DNA from: Paralcaligenes ureilyticus
GTDB lineage: Bacteria > Pseudomonadota > Gammaproteobacteria > Burkholderiales > Burkholderiaceae_B
DNA length: 64,000 nucleotides
Direction: 5' to 3'
NCBI RefSeq assembly: GCF_004346225.1
Contig: NZ_SMAJ01000019.1
Location: 20,209 to 84,208 of the forward strand
Numbering within the stretch: the stretch's first letter is position 1; the number at the start of each line of letters is the position of its first letter. Under the pieces are notes generated by a model. That model had not been told where the DNA came from. It ran no database searches and saw only the letters and a program-made list of their open reading frames with translations. Shown here piece by piece: positions 1 through 9,163 of the stretch. The translations under genes and the position numbers were made by a program.

Positions 1-2
1 TT

Positions 3-1088
3 AATCTGGGGCAGGGTTTCCCGGACTTCAATCCAGACCCTAAATTACTAGCGTTCGTTGCTCAAGCCATGGCAGACGGCCACAACCAGTATCCCCCCAT
101 GCCTGGGGTAGCACCCTTGCTCAACGCCGTAGCCGCCAAAGTTCAAGCCTTGTACGACATGGCCTATGCTCCGCAAACCGAAATCACCATTACCAGTGGC
201 GCCACCGAAGCCCTTATGGCCACTATCATGGCCTTTGTCAAGCCCGGCGACGAGGTGATCGTTATTGCGCCGTTCTACGACTTGTACCTTCCTGCCATCA
301 AATTGGCGGGGGGCACGCCGGTAATAGTGCCCATGCGCCCACCAACCATCAACGACCCCTCGTACCGCATGGACTGGCAACGCGTGCGGGACGCCATCGG
401 CCGTAAAACGCGACTATTGATGCTGAATTTTCCGCACAACCCAACTGGTCTGGTTCTGAACGACGATGACCTGGACACCCTGGAAACGATTGTTCATGGC
501 ACGGGCATTATGTTGCTATCGGACGAGGCATACGAACATATTATTTTCGATGGAAAAAAACACCAGAGCCTGGCGCGTCGAAAGTCGCTGGCGGCCCATT
601 CCATCGTTATCTCGTCGTTTGGCAAAACCTATCACACCACGGGATGGAAAATAGGCTATTGCTGCGCACCCAAAGCCATTACCGCCGAAATTCGCAAGGT
701 GCACCAGTTTATGGTTTTCACCGTCAGCTCTCCCATGCAACACGCTCTGGCCCACTACATGCAAGACCCGGAACCGTACTTGAGCCTATCCGCCTTTTAC
801 CAGAAAAAACGCGACCGGCTGCATGCAGGCCTGCTGACCACTCGTTTCAGGCCTCTGCCCAGCCAAGGCACTTTTTTCCTGCTTGCCGACTACCGCCGCA
901 TTTCCGATCTGCCAGAGGCCGAATTCGCCCGCTGGCTAACTGTGGAGCATGGCGTGACTGTGATACCCGTCTCTGCTTTTTACAGAGACCCCAACCATCC
1001 CGATTCCAACCACCAGCTCGCCCGTTTTTGCTTCGCCAAGCAAGACGACACGCTGGATGCCGCTGTAGCCAAACTCGCCGCCATTTAG
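3..1088 (+). CDS. PLP-dependent aminotransferase, methionine aminotransferase type (5' partial)
   Basis: Fold-type I class I/II aminotransferase, closest in pattern to the YbdL/MtnE methionine aminotransferases, which transaminate methionine or its 2-oxo acid. The reading frame is open from the first complete codon of the window and already encodes the family N-terminal motif NLGQGFPDF, so the start lies outside the window. The internal ATG at 69 is not the real start. Visible motifs in order: TSGATEA (PLP phosphate region), NFPHNPTG, SDEAYEHIIFDG, and SSFGKTYHTTGWKIGY, which carries the PLP-binding lysine. About 360 residues are present, so only a short N-terminal piece is missing. Substrate specificity is inferred from motif similarity. 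Confidence 0.85.
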   Translation, partial: NLGQGFPDFNPDPKLLAFVAQAMADGHNQYPPMPGVAPLLNAVAAKVQALYDMAYAPQTEITITSGATEALMATIMAFVKPGDEVIVIAPFYDLYLPAIKLAGGTPVIVPMRPPTINDPSYRMDWQRVRDAIGRKTRLLMLNFPHNPTGLVLNDDDLDTLETIVHGTGIMLLSDEAYEHIIFDGKKHQSLARRKSLAAHSIVISSFGKTYHTTGWKIGYCCAPKAITAEIRKVHQFMVFTVSSPMQHALAHYMQDPEPYLSLSAFYQKKRDRLHAGLLTTRFRPLPSQGTFFLLADYRRISDLPEAEFARWLTVEHGVTVIPVSAFYRDPNHPDSNHQLARFCFAKQDDTLDAAVAKLAAI

Positions 1089-1261
1089 AAGCCTGCAGAC
1101 GGCTGGAGCTGCCCACTCCAGTTGCTGACCTTGACCCAAACAGTTTCTATCCGGTCTCGGCATAAGTCTGCGATGTCGTCATTCTATTTCATCTATTGGG
1201 CCGAATGAAACCCAAAACCGAAGAGCGGAGCAGTGGGGCCCAGGTCGAGGTGGTTCACCTT

Positions 1262-1504
1262 TTCCTTGTTTTCTTTATATAAAAAGATAACTAATAATGG
1301 GTGTCTGTGGATAAGTGGAACATCTCAAAATTTAACTGTATTCTCAACAAGATAGAGCTATTTTTTGGAGAGCATAAAGGCTGTTTCCGAGGTGGAGCGA
1401 AAATGAACAACTTTGAATAAGGGAAGAAAATTCGGGTTTATCCCTTTTCTATTCACAGCCTGTGCACATATCCGGCTTCCCGTAGTTATCCACAGGCTGT
1501 TTAA
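1262..1504. other. oriC: Candidate chromosomal replication origin (oriC): AT-rich tract plus DnaA-box cluster
   Basis: The 435-bp gap between the aminotransferase and the phosphatase holds no convincing gene. It starts with an AT-rich tract (about 1261-1300, including TTTATATAAAAAGATAACTA) that could serve for unwinding. DnaA-type boxes follow: a perfect TTATCCACA on the minus strand at 1306-1314, a one-mismatch box TTATTCAAA on the minus strand at 1412-1420, CTATTCACA at 1449-1457, a degenerate TGTGCACA at 1461-1468, and a perfect TTATCCACA on the plus strand at 1486-1494. The site lies about 44 kb from dnaA on the mnmE side of rpmH, the same topology as in E. coli. It is a prediction from motifs only. 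Confidence 0.55.
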
Positions 1505-1523
1505 TTTGAATCAAATTGTAATT

Positions 1524-2570
1524 TCAGGCGGTGGCGACGATGGCACCTGAATCGAACACCAGACGGTTTTCGGGCCATTGCAACGCTGCCAGCTTAAAGC
1601 GCGAACTGTTGTCCGGTCGCTGTAGTTTTCGGTCGCGCCATCGTGCTCCGATCGAGTAGTCAACGCAAAATACGTTGTGACGTTTGCCGTGCCAGGAGGC
1701 GGGGGGAATGTCTTTGAACAGCTGGCTGTAGCGTGAGCTGCTGGGCTGCTCCTGGGTCTGAAACAGGCGCCAGTAGTGACCGACCACCACGGGAATGGCG
1801 TCGTCGTAATCGTCCCACCAATTGACGCGATCCGAAAAGCGCCAGCGGTTTCCGGCAAAAAAGGGGGTATTCGCCGGGCATTCAACGCCTGAGGTAAGCA
1901 CCTTGAGCGGGTTAAGCATCTGCTGCATCGCTTCATAGTCGGCAATCGCAGGCAGGAAAGGCGGGGCCGAAAGCTCATCCTCAAGCGCCCATTGCCGCTT
2001 TTCAGCCAGGTACTGCTGGTACAGGCCTGAATCCCGGGCGGCACTTTGGGCCAGGCCGTCCCATATTTTGTATTGCGTGGCGGTACTTCCCGGCGGCAGG
2101 GTACGAATGGCGTCAATGGCCGGCGTGATCCATGCCGCATGTACGATACGGATGTCGTCTCGAACCAGCGCAACCGGCAGCGCAGCTAAAAAAGCTCTGA
2201 CGGCTTCGCGCTGATTTGAAGGCACGCGTGCAAAAGGCGCGTAGTTTTTTTGATCCCGTTCGTATCGTTCGTCAAAAAACCAGCCTGAGCCATCCTTGGC
2301 GTCATTGATCAGCAGGTTTATTTCGTGATTGCCCAGAATCGCGCAGGCGTTGCCCTGCGCGATTAAGCGGCGCACAAGGTTTATCACGCCGTAACTATCC
2401 GGGCCGCGGTCGCACAGATCGCCTACAAACACCAATTTGCGGTGTTCAGGGTGCATACCATGGGAGTCGTACCCCAAGTGAGCCAGAAGCCGCAGCAGGG
2501 CATCCAGTTCGCCATGGACATCCCCGACGATATCCAAGGGGTTATCTGGCAGGCTCTGGACTAAAGACAT
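1524..2570 (-). CDS. Metallophosphoesterase, PPP/ApaH-like phosphatase family
   Basis: Calcineurin-like metallophosphoesterase of the PPP superfamily (protein phosphatases and diadenosine tetraphosphatase ApaH). The metal-binding signature is near the N-terminus in the right order: GDVHGE, then GDLCDRG, then GNHE. At about 348 residues it is longer than ApaH (about 280), and the C-terminal half is not one I recognise, so the substrate is unknown. I chose the ATG at 2570 because GDVHGE then falls about 15 residues from the start, as is usual; an upstream in-frame ATG at 2621 has no clear ribosome-binding site either. It lies 62 bp downstream of ureG on the same strand and may be read through from the urease operon, but nothing ties it to urease function. 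Confidence 0.75.
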   Translation of the reverse strand: MSLVQSLPDNPLDIVGDVHGELDALLRLLAHLGYDSHGMHPEHRKLVFVGDLCDRGPDSYGVINLVRRLIAQGNACAILGNHEINLLINDAKDGSGWFFDERYERDQKNYAPFARVPSNQREAVRAFLAALPVALVRDDIRIVHAAWITPAIDAIRTLPPGSTATQYKIWDGLAQSAARDSGLYQQYLAEKRQWALEDELSAPPFLPAIADYEAMQQMLNPLKVLTSGVECPANTPFFAGNRWRFSDRVNWWDDYDDAIPVVVGHYWRLFQTQEQPSSSRYSQLFKDIPPASWHGKRHNVFCVDYSIGARWRDRKLQRPDNSSRFKLAALQWPENRLVFDSGAIVATA

Positions 2571-2632
2571 GGCAAGTAGAGGATGGCGGAGACAGAATAA
2601 TTGAGTGTACTCGCTAGCCAATGCAGTGGTGG

Positions 2633-3280
2633 CTATAGATGCAGCAGCCCCTCGCGTTCGATGAAGGCGATAACGTTTGCCAGCCCGGTGCCGTCTTTAA
2701 GGTTGCACATGACGAACGGCCGCTCCCCGCGCATTCTCCGGGTGTCTTCTTCCATAACCTTCAGGGATGCGTTGACATAGGGAGCCAGATCGATTTTATT
2801 GATGATAAGCAAATCGGAACGGGTAATGCCCGGGCCTCCCTTGCGGGGAATTTTCTCGCCGCCCGCCACATCAATAACATAAATGGTCAGGTCGGATAGC
2901 TCCGGACTGAAGGTGGCGGCCAGGTTGTCGCCGCCCGATTCGATAAAGACGATATCGGCGTCGGGAAATTTACCCAACATGCGGTCGATGGCTTCAAGGT
3001 TGATCGATGCGTCTTCGCGAATGGCCGTGTGGGGGCAGCCTCCGGTTTCGACGCCCATAATGCGTTCGGCCGGCAGGGCGCCTGAAACGGTGAGCAGGCG
3101 CTGATCTTCCTTGGTGTAGATATCGTTGGTGATGGCGACCAGGTCGTATTTGGCGGCCATGCTTTTACATAGCATTTCCAGCAGTGTAGTTTTGCCCGAG
3201 CCGACCGGACCGCCTACGCCCACGCGCAGAGGCGCAAGCGCCTTGGTCCGAGCCGCGGATGAGGAAGAATGCCTGGACAT
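2633..3280 (-). CDS. ureG: Urease accessory GTPase UreG
   Basis: SIMIBI-class GTPase (215 aa) that drives nickel delivery into apo-urease together with UreE, UreF and UreD. The P-loop GPVGSGKT is near the N-terminus, followed by AITNDIYT, the metal-binding Cys-Pro-His stretch in [15 protein letters not shown], the switch segment [18 protein letters not shown], and the guanine-specificity motif NKIDLAPY. An upstream in-frame ATG at 3364 lies inside ureF. The start at 3280 is preferred because AAGGA sits just upstream and the gap to the ureF stop is 8 bp. It is the last gene of the ureDABCEFG cluster. Confidence 0.95.
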   Translation of the reverse strand: MSRHSSSSAARTKALAPLRVGVGGPVGSGKTTLLEMLCKSMAAKYDLVAITNDIYTKEDQRLLTVSGALPAERIMGVETGGCPHTAIREDASINLEAIDRMLGKFPDADIVFIESGGDNLAATFSPELSDLTIYVIDVAGGEKIPRKGGPGITRSDLLIINKIDLAPYVNASLKVMEEDTRRMRGERPFVMCNLKDGTGLANVIAFIEREGLLHL

Positions 3281-3288
3281 AAGAATCC

Positions 3289-3978
3289 TTACGAACGAAA
3301 TAAGCGAGAGTACTGGGTTTCGTGACGCGACGACATGATCGTCAACTGCGGTGCCATGGAGCAAAGGCTAGGGGGAGCGTCGTTGGCGCGGGCGACCGCC
3401 TGGGCGGTTACGGCAGGGATTTTTTGTCGCGACCGATTCAGTATCCTTTGGCCGGCCATTTGTCCCAGAGGCACGGTTTTAATCGCCGCCATGACCTGAT
3501 TCTCGATCCAGGAAAACACGTATGCAGACAGGGCGCAATCGTGTTCCGCTTCTAGCGCATAAGCGGCAAAAGCGTGGGCCGCCGGCAGGGTGGTATTTTT
3601 CAGCTGGCGCAAAGATGAACGTGCCGCGTCGCAACCCCAGTCGAGATCCGAGGCGAGTTTGCTCAAGGACCAGCCCATCTGCTCGGTTTCCCGGCGCAGT
3701 TCGTGTGTTTCGCGAGAAGCGCGGAACCAATCGTTCCAGTGGCGGACGCCGGCGAGGTCTCCCGCCGACCACGCCTTGAACAGCAGGCTCCAGACGGGCG
3801 CTTCGCATGGCGCCATGACCAGATCGAGCTGGTCTTCGATCCAGCGGCAAGCGCTGGCTTCGTCGTGAACGATATCCAGGTCGACGGCTGTTTCGAAGCC
3901 TTGCGAGTAACTGTACCCCCCGATCGGAAGAGCTGGCGAGGACAAGTGCAGCAGCGCAAGCAGCGGATTCGTATCCAT
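3289..3978 (-). CDS. ureF: Urease accessory protein UreF
   Basis: UreF (229 aa) binds UreD on the apo-urease and recruits the UreG GTPase, coupling GTP hydrolysis to nickel insertion. The N-terminal [19 protein letters not shown] is the family signature, and the all-helical remainder ends with RQTQYS-type C-terminal residues expected for the UreG/UreD-interacting tail. It starts 3 bp after the ureE stop and ends 8 bp before ureG, so translation is probably coupled. Length matches the family. Confidence 0.93.
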   Translation of the reverse strand: MDTNPLLALLHLSSPALPIGGYSYSQGFETAVDLDIVHDEASACRWIEDQLDLVMAPCEAPVWSLLFKAWSAGDLAGVRHWNDWFRASRETHELRRETEQMGWSLSKLASDLDWGCDAARSSLRQLKNTTLPAAHAFAAYALEAEHDCALSAYVFSWIENQVMAAIKTVPLGQMAGQRILNRSRQKIPAVTAQAVARANDAPPSLCSMAPQLTIMSSRHETQYSRLFRS

Positions 3979-3981
3979 GGC

Positions 3982-4620
3982 TCAGGACTTGTGTGCGGCC
4001 CGATCAGGCGTGTGTCCGTGTGTGGACGGATGATCGTGCATGCTTTCATTCGCGTGGGAATGGTCGTGGTGGTGCACCGGCTCGTGACGGTGGCCGGTAT
4101 CGTGTTCATGGACGGCATATGCGGCCTGAGCCAGTGCGTAATCGTTGTCGAACGTTGTATCGTGCCCGTGCTTGTGGCCGCCGCCATAGGCGCCGGCGTC
4201 GGGCTCGAACGGATGCTGGATGGTTTGCACGCTGACCTCGCCCAGGCGCAGCAGCATGTCGATCAGTACGGGATCGTGTTCAAGTTGCAAATAGCCCGGA
4301 CCCACTTCAAGCAGAACATGGCGGTTGCCTAGATGGTAGGCGGCGCGTGTAAGCTGGATTGGCGTTTTGGCCGTGACCCGCAAAATGGATTCTTCCGCGG
4401 CCTGGACGACGATGAATTTTCCATCGTCAGCCACGAGCAGGTCGCCGTTGCGCATGACGGTTCCCCGATCGAGCACAAGCCCAACTTCTTCACCCGTGTC
4501 CAGGGTGATTTTTTGCCGGCTGCGGCGCCGCATTGCAAAAGGCAGGACGGCCTTGGGAGCATGGCGGATCAGTGCCTGGGCCACCCGGGTGTCGTGCAGT
4601 ATTTTTGTGATGATACGCAT
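3982..4620 (-). CDS. ureE: Urease nickel metallochaperone UreE with His-rich tail
   Basis: UreE (212 aa) is the dimeric nickel chaperone that hands Ni(II) to UreG and urease. An N-terminal substrate-like domain is followed by the metal-binding domain with the YHLGNRHVLLEV segment that contains the interface histidine. The C-terminal 60 residues are extremely histidine-rich (GGGHKHGHD, HEHDTGHRHEPVHHHDHSHAN, HDHPSTHGH), indicating a nickel-storage tail as in Klebsiella UreE. The gene begins 2 bp after the ureC stop and ends 3 bp before ureF. The tail is longer than in many homologues, consistent with a need to buffer nickel in a region that also encodes the nickel-pincer genes. Confidence 0.95.
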   Translation of the reverse strand: MRIITKILHDTRVAQALIRHAPKAVLPFAMRRRSRQKITLDTGEEVGLVLDRGTVMRNGDLLVADDGKFIVVQAAEESILRVTAKTPIQLTRAAYHLGNRHVLLEVGPGYLQLEHDPVLIDMLLRLGEVSVQTIQHPFEPDAGAYGGGHKHGHDTTFDNDYALAQAAYAVHEHDTGHRHEPVHHHDHSHANESMHDHPSTHGHTPDRAAHKS

Positions 4621-4622
4621 CG

Positions 4623-6338
4623 TTAGAATAGGAAATAACGCTGAGCCATGGGTAATACCTTGGCGGGCTCGCAGGTAAGCAGCTGGCCGTCGGCCATGAC
4701 TTGGTAGGTTTGAGGATCGACCGTAATGTGCGGCAGCCAGTCGTTGTGCACCATGTTTAATTTAGACAGATTGCGGCAGCCACGGACCTCTTTCAAGGTT
4801 TTGACCAAGCCAAGTTCGTGGACGGCGGGGTTGTCCATGGCCGCTTGCGATAAAAAAGTCAGCGAGGTTTTCAGGCCCTTGCCAAACGAGGCGAACATGG
4901 GGCGGGAATGCACCGGCTGGGGTGTGGCAATCGATGCGCCGGGGTCGCCCACGGTGGCTTGCGCAATCATGCCGCCTTTCAATATCAGGCTGGCCTTGAC
5001 GCCGAAAAAGGCCGGACGCCAAAAGACAATATCAGCCAGTTTGCCCACCTCGATCGAACCGACCAGATGCGAAACACCGTGGGCGATGGCCGGATTGATG
5101 GTGTATTTGGCAATATATCGTTTGATGCGCTGGTTATCGGCGCGCGCGCTGTCGCCTTCTAGCGCGCCGCGCTGAAGTTTCATTTTGTCCGCGGTTTGCC
5201 AGGTGCGCAGTACGACTTCTCCCACGCGTCCCATCGCCTGCGAGTCGGAACTCATGATCGAAAAAGCGCCCAGATCGTGCAGGATATCTTCGGCGGCAAT
5301 GGTCTCGCGCCGAATACGGCTTTCGGCAAAGGCCAGGTCTTCGGCGATGGCCGGATTCAGGTGGTGGCAAACCATCAGCATATCCAGATGCTCATCGATG
5401 GTGTTGGCCGTGTAGGGCATGGTGGGGTTCGTAGAGGCTGGCAGGACATTGGGCATGCCGGCCGCGCGGATAATGTCGGGGGCGTGGCCGCCGCCTGCGC
5501 CTTCGGTATGAAATGAATGAATCGTGCGTCCCTTGAAGGCCTTGAAAGTGGCTTCGACGAAGCCCGATTCGTTCAAGGTATCGCTATGTATGGCGACCTG
5601 GATATCGGTTTGTTCGGCGACCGACAGGCAGCAGTCGATAGCCGCCGGCGTACTGCCCCAGTCTTCGTGCAGCTTCAGGCCTATGGCGCCGGCGCGGACT
5701 TGTTCGAGCAAAGGCCCCGGAGTACTGGCGTTGCCCTTGCCCAGCAGGCCGATGTTGATCGGAAAGGCATCCAGCGCCGATAGCATGGAGTGGATATGCC
5801 AGGGGCCGGGCGTACAGGTGGTGGCCAGCGTGCCGGTCGCTGGACCCGTGCCCCCGCCGATCAGCGTAGTGGTCCCGCAGGCCAGGGCTTCTTCGATTTG
5901 CTGCGGGCAGATGAAATGGATGTGGGAGTCGATGGCGCCGGCTGTCACGATCATGCCTTCGCCGGCGATGGCTTCGGTGCCCGGGCCCACCACGATGGTG
6001 ACGCCCGGCTGGATGTCGGGGTTGCCGGCTTTGCCTATGCCTGAAATCAGCCCGTTTTTAATGCCGATATCCGCCTTGACGATGCCGCTGACCGCATCGA
6101 TGATAAGCGCGTTGGTGATGACGGTATCGACGCAATCGGCGCTCATGCGCTGGCTTTGCCCCATGCCGTCGCGCAATGTTTTGCCGCCGCCGAATTTAAC
6201 TTCCTCGCCAAAAATGGTGTAGTCTTTTTCGACTTCGGCCAGCAACTGGGTATCGGCCAGGCGGATGCGATCGCCCCGGCCGGCGACGGTGGTCGGCCCG
6301 AACATCTCGGCGTAGGCACTGCGTGACATCGCAACCAT
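4623..6338 (-). CDS. ureC: Urease alpha subunit (catalytic, di-nickel)
   Basis: Catalytic subunit of urease (571 aa; family about 567), hydrolysing urea to ammonia and carbamate in the cytoplasm. The active-site elements are intact: the HIH pair in [11 protein letters not shown], the carbamylated lysine in GLKLHEDWG, the histidines in HSDTLNESG and [13 protein letters not shown], the flap region MVCHHL, and the Asp ligand in [10 protein letters not shown]. The first ATG (6338) overlaps the ureB TAA stop as TAATG. A second ATG three codons on (6329) would give the more usual N-terminus [14 protein letters not shown], so either could be used. Confidence 0.97.
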   Translation of the reverse strand: MVAMSRSAYAEMFGPTTVAGRGDRIRLADTQLLAEVEKDYTIFGEEVKFGGGKTLRDGMGQSQRMSADCVDTVITNALIIDAVSGIVKADIGIKNGLISGIGKAGNPDIQPGVTIVVGPGTEAIAGEGMIVTAGAIDSHIHFICPQQIEEALACGTTTLIGGGTGPATGTLATTCTPGPWHIHSMLSALDAFPINIGLLGKGNASTPGPLLEQVRAGAIGLKLHEDWGSTPAAIDCCLSVAEQTDIQVAIHSDTLNESGFVEATFKAFKGRTIHSFHTEGAGGGHAPDIIRAAGMPNVLPASTNPTMPYTANTIDEHLDMLMVCHHLNPAIAEDLAFAESRIRRETIAAEDILHDLGAFSIMSSDSQAMGRVGEVVLRTWQTADKMKLQRGALEGDSARADNQRIKRYIAKYTINPAIAHGVSHLVGSIEVGKLADIVFWRPAFFGVKASLILKGGMIAQATVGDPGASIATPQPVHSRPMFASFGKGLKTSLTFLSQAAMDNPAVHELGLVKTLKEVRGCRNLSKLNMVHNDWLPHITVDPQTYQVMADGQLLTCEPAKVLPMAQRYFLF

Positions 6339-6643
6339 TAGAGCGCTCCCATGACGTCGCCGTTAAAGCCGTAAATCTTGCGTTCGCCGCTCACGGCCAC
6401 CAGTTCGACGCTGCGCCTTTGCCCGGGCTCGAAACGCACGGCGGTGCCCGCCGCGATGTTCAGGCGAAAGCCTCGCGCGGCCCGGCGATCGAATTGCAGC
6501 GCGCTATTGGCCTCGGCAAAATGGTAATGGGAGCCGACCTGGACGGGACGGTCGCCGGTATTGACGACGTCGATGGCGCACGTTTTGCGGCCGACGTTGA
6601 GCTCGATTTGACCGGGCTCGGCGAAAATTTCACCTGGGATCAT
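6338..6643 (-). CDS. ureB: Urease beta subunit
   Basis: Structural beta subunit of urease (101 aa), which with UreA and UreC forms the (alpha-beta-gamma)3 enzyme. It begins [16 protein letters not shown] and contains the family segment [13 protein letters not shown] and [10 protein letters not shown]. An open frame reaches back to 6748, but the start at 6643 matches the family N-terminus and has GAGGAT upstream. Its stop codon overlaps the ureC start by one base. Confidence 0.96.
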   Translation of the reverse strand: MIPGEIFAEPGQIELNVGRKTCAIDVVNTGDRPVQVGSHYHFAEANSALQFDRRAARGFRLNIAAGTAVRFEPGQRRSVELVAVSGERKIYGFNGDVMGAL

Positions 6644-6674
6644 GGGAATATCCTCATAGAAGACTGGCGAGCGA

Positions 6675-6977
6675 TCAGATAATCGGGTTATGCACGGTGA
6701 CGAGCTTGGTGCCGTCGGGAAAGGTGGCCTCGACCTGCACGTCGGCAATCATTTCAGGCACGCCTTCCATCACGTCCTCGCGCGACAGGATTTGGGTGCC
6801 CTGGTGCATCAGTTCGGCCACCGTGCGCCCGTCGCGCGCGCCTTCGAGCAGGGCGGCGGTAATCAGGGCTATCGATTCCGGATAGTTGAGCTTTACGCCC
6901 CGGGCCCTGCGTCGTTCGGCCAGCAGGGCGGCGGTAAAAATCAGCAACTTGTCTTTTTCGCGGGGGGTGAGTTCCAT
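6675..6977 (-). CDS. ureA: Urease gamma subunit
   Basis: Urease gamma subunit, exactly the usual 100 residues. It starts [20 protein letters not shown], includes [10 protein letters not shown] and the [20 protein letters not shown] segment, and ends HNPII, all typical of the family. It is 85 bp downstream of ureD and 31 bp upstream of ureB in the same operon. Confidence 0.97.
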   Translation of the reverse strand: MELTPREKDKLLIFTAALLAERRRARGVKLNYPESIALITAALLEGARDGRTVAELMHQGTQILSREDVMEGVPEMIADVQVEATFPDGTKLVTVHNPII

Positions 6978-7062
6978 CGCCTTAATCCTGTTCTTGAATC
7001 GGTTTGGAGCTGCGTTCGAGTCAGCGCAAATAACGCCCTATTATGACTCCATAAAACGGCTT

Positions 7063-7917
7063 TCAGGTGTTCCAGAGACGCAAATATTCGCCGCGTACGC
7101 CCAGGAGAAGAGGGCGCAGCCACATCCAGTTCTCGATCAACAACGCCTTGACCTCGGCGGTGTGCCGGCCCAACACTCGCAGCAGGTACAAATCCTGTTC
7201 GTTTTCTTGCGGCAGACAGCTTATGCCTGCACGCAATGAGTCGTTCCAGGGCAGGCTCTGTGCAATCTTTTCGATCGGCTCGGCGCCCAGGCGTGGGCCG
7301 AATGCCCACAGTGTCGCCACGACCGGAAAACCGGCCAGGCCGTTATCGGCCCCGCGCAAGAGACCGTCGGCCTGGATTTCACCGGCCTCCAGCCAGATGG
7401 GGTGTTCGTCCAGCGTTAGCTGCGTATTGAGCCGAATGGCTCCTTCCGACCAATGCGTGGCCAGGGCAATGCTGCCCAGTTGAGTAATTTCCCAGCCTAT
7501 GGCGCGCGACCCGGTTTGAAGATGCAGGTGGGTCGATAGCGTGGCTTGCGCCTGCTCGAAGACAATATTTTCCTGCGGCAGCCAGTCCAGCTGGGCGTCG
7601 GCGTCCAGCGCAATATGAACCGTCTGGGAAGCTTGCCTGCCGTTGGCCTTGTACCAGCGCGTCGCGCCTGGTGTGGTCAGCAGGGCGTGCGTGTCGGCGT
7701 TTGCATGGATATTGATAGTTAGTACATCGCCTCCGGCGATGCCCGAGGGTGGATGCAGTATGGCGACGTGGCAGATTTCCGGCCCTTCGGGGTAGAGCGC
7801 TTTTTGAACCAGCAGAGGGCCTTCGTGCTTGCTTTCGGCCAACACGGTCTTTCCGGTGGCCTGTTTTGCGAAAGAAAGCGACAGCCTGGCATGCCATTCG
7901 TTTAAGTGTGCGGGCAC
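7063..7917 (-). CDS. ureD: Urease accessory protein UreD
   Basis: UreD (UreH) is the scaffold that docks on apo-urease and receives UreF/UreG. Family features are the N-terminal WHARLSLSFAKQ, the HEGPLLVQKALYPEG motif, HPPSGIAGGDVL and TPGATRWYK. The frame is open upstream to an ATG at 8013, but that stretch would translate through a strong terminator hairpin at 7968-7995 belonging to the neighbouring gene. I therefore chose the in-frame GTG at 7917, which gives 284 aa, the normal size. No good ribosome-binding site is visible for it, so the exact start is uncertain. It is the first gene of the urease operon. Confidence 0.85.
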   Translation of the reverse strand: MPAHLNEWHARLSLSFAKQATGKTVLAESKHEGPLLVQKALYPEGPEICHVAILHPPSGIAGGDVLTINIHANADTHALLTTPGATRWYKANGRQASQTVHIALDADAQLDWLPQENIVFEQAQATLSTHLHLQTGSRAIGWEITQLGSIALATHWSEGAIRLNTQLTLDEHPIWLEAGEIQADGLLRGADNGLAGFPVVATLWAFGPRLGAEPIEKIAQSLPWNDSLRAGISCLPQENEQDLYLLRVLGRHTAEVKALLIENWMWLRPLLLGVRGEYLRLWNT

Positions 7918-7967
7918 AGAGATTACCGTTGAGTCGAACGATCGGGAGTTCGTGCTAGTAAAACACA

Positions 7968-7995
7968 GGCGGGGCGGAATGTTGTCCGCCCCGCC
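7968..7995 (-). terminator. Rho-independent terminator behind the Bug receptor gene
   Basis: A perfect 11-bp GC-rich stem (GGCGGGGCGGA pairing with TCCGCCCCGCC) with a 6-nt loop lies 37 bp beyond the stop of the receptor gene. On the minus strand it is followed by TGTGTTTTACT, a modest T-tract. It separates the receptor transcript from the urease operon. Confidence 0.7.
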
Positions 7996-8031
7996 CCGAA
8001 GTCCCTTAATCAAATGCGGGTCTGGGTTGCT

Positions 8032-9000
8032 TTACTTGATATCGGCCCGTTTTGCCACATCGGCCCAAATGGCAACTTCTTGTTTCAATGCCTGGTCGGT
8101 TTGTTTCGGCGTGGTGAAAAGTGCTTGGGCGCCCTGAGCCTTCATCTTTTTCTGCACCTCGGGCATTTCCGTAATTTTCTTCATGGCTGCCGAAAGCCGG
8201 TCGATGACCTCCTTAGGCGTTCCTTTGGGCGCCAACAGAGCATATCGTGTGCTTATATCGACGTTTTTAACACCCAGCTCTTGCAAGGTTTTTATCTTGG
8301 GCAACAACGGACTGCGCTGCCGGGTTGTCACGGCCAGAAAACGTACCTTGCCGTTATTGATTTGCGGCAATAGTGTGGGCAGGGTATCGAACACCACATC
8401 GACCTGCCCCCCCATCAAGCCGCTAATGGCAGGGCCGCTACCCTTATAAGGTACATGGAGCAGCTTCGTCCCGGTCTCCAGCTGGAATTTCTCGCCCGTC
8501 ATGTGTTCGGGAGATCCGATTCCGGCCGAGCCAAAACTAAGAACGCCTGGTTTGCTTTTTGCTAACGCGATAAGGTCTTGAATGCTATGGACGGGCAGCG
8601 AAGACCTGACCACTACTGCCAATGGTGTTGTTGTGGCCATCGACACGCCTTCGAAGTCGCCGGGGAATTTGTACCCGGGGTTGAAGGAAGGGAGTACGGA
8701 GTGAATCGCGTGGCTGCCTATCGCCGCCATCAACAGGGTATAGCCATCGGGAGTGGAGCGGGCTACATACCCCGCACCGATATCACCGCTAGCCCCGGCC
8801 TTGTTCTCGACTACAAATGACTCGCCGAAGATTTTCGTCAGTTGCTCGGCGTAAACCCGTCCGGAAAAATCGCTCGCTCCTCCGGGCGGGTAGGGCACGA
8901 CCAACTTCACCGAGTGCGTCGGCCATGGTTGTGCATAAGCGCTGCTGGCCGATAAACCGATAAAAATTCCCGCTAATAGATGCGACAAAAATAATTTCAT
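8032..9000 (-). CDS. Bug/TctC-family tripartite tricarboxylate transporter substrate-binding protein
   Basis: Periplasmic receptor of the Bordetella uptake gene (Bug)/TctC family, 322 aa. It has a signal peptide (MKLFLSHLLAGIFIGLSASS, cleavage near AYAQ), the family start VKLVVPYPPGGASDFSGR, ENKAGASGDIGAGYVA and LSFGSAGIGSPEHM. These proteins bind carboxylates, amides or aromatic acids. The start at 9000 is fixed by AGGAGG five bases upstream; an ATG at 9018 lacks one. No TctA/TctB membrane partners are in the window, which is common for orphan Bug receptors. It is divergent from iclR, and both promoters carry the same 15-bp palindrome, so it probably captures the substrate of the regulon. 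Confidence 0.92.
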   Translation of the reverse strand: MKLFLSHLLAGIFIGLSASSAYAQPWPTHSVKLVVPYPPGGASDFSGRVYAEQLTKIFGESFVVENKAGASGDIGAGYVARSTPDGYTLLMAAIGSHAIHSVLPSFNPGYKFPGDFEGVSMATTTPLAVVVRSSLPVHSIQDLIALAKSKPGVLSFGSAGIGSPEHMTGEKFQLETGTKLLHVPYKGSGPAISGLMGGQVDVVFDTLPTLLPQINNGKVRFLAVTTRQRSPLLPKIKTLQELGVKNVDISTRYALLAPKGTPKEVIDRLSAAMKKITEMPEVQKKMKAQGAQALFTTPKQTDQALKQEVAIWADVAKRADIK

Positions 9001-9027
9001 GTTGCCTCCTATATGCAAATATAAATG

Positions 9028-9042
9028 TCCTAAATGTTAGGA
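9028..9042. promoter_or_regulatory. Putative IclR operator, copy 1
   Basis: Perfect palindrome TCCTAAATGTTAGGA (arms TCCTA/TAGGA, 5-nt spacer), 27 bp upstream of the receptor start codon, overlapping its expected promoter. The same arms and spacing recur at 9144-9158 and 19338-19352. IclR binding is inferred. Confidence 0.65.
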
Positions 9043-9060
9043 TTAATATATTATTATGTG

Positions 9061-9081
9061 GTATGAGTTAGAATCTCATAC
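9061..9081. promoter_or_regulatory. Second palindrome in the iclR/receptor divergent promoter
   Basis: Perfect inverted repeat GTATGAG-N7-CTCATAC lying between the two TCCTA-N5-TAGGA sites in the divergent promoter region. Its sequence is unrelated to theirs, so it may be a site for a different regulator or a promoter-proximal structure. Confidence 0.4.
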
Positions 9082-9143
9082 AATAAACTACCCGTCAATA
9101 ATTTTGTTGTTGTCACTGAAATAATTAATTTATGAAATACACA

Positions 9144-9158
9144 TCCTATTTTGTAGGA
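9144..9158. promoter_or_regulatory. Putative IclR operator, copy 2
   Basis: Perfect palindrome TCCTATTTTGTAGGA. Its right arm supplies the AGGA ribosome-binding sequence of iclR, so binding here would block iclR expression (likely autoregulation). It starts 116 bp from the start of copy 1. Confidence 0.65.
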
Positions 9159-9163
9159 CGATA

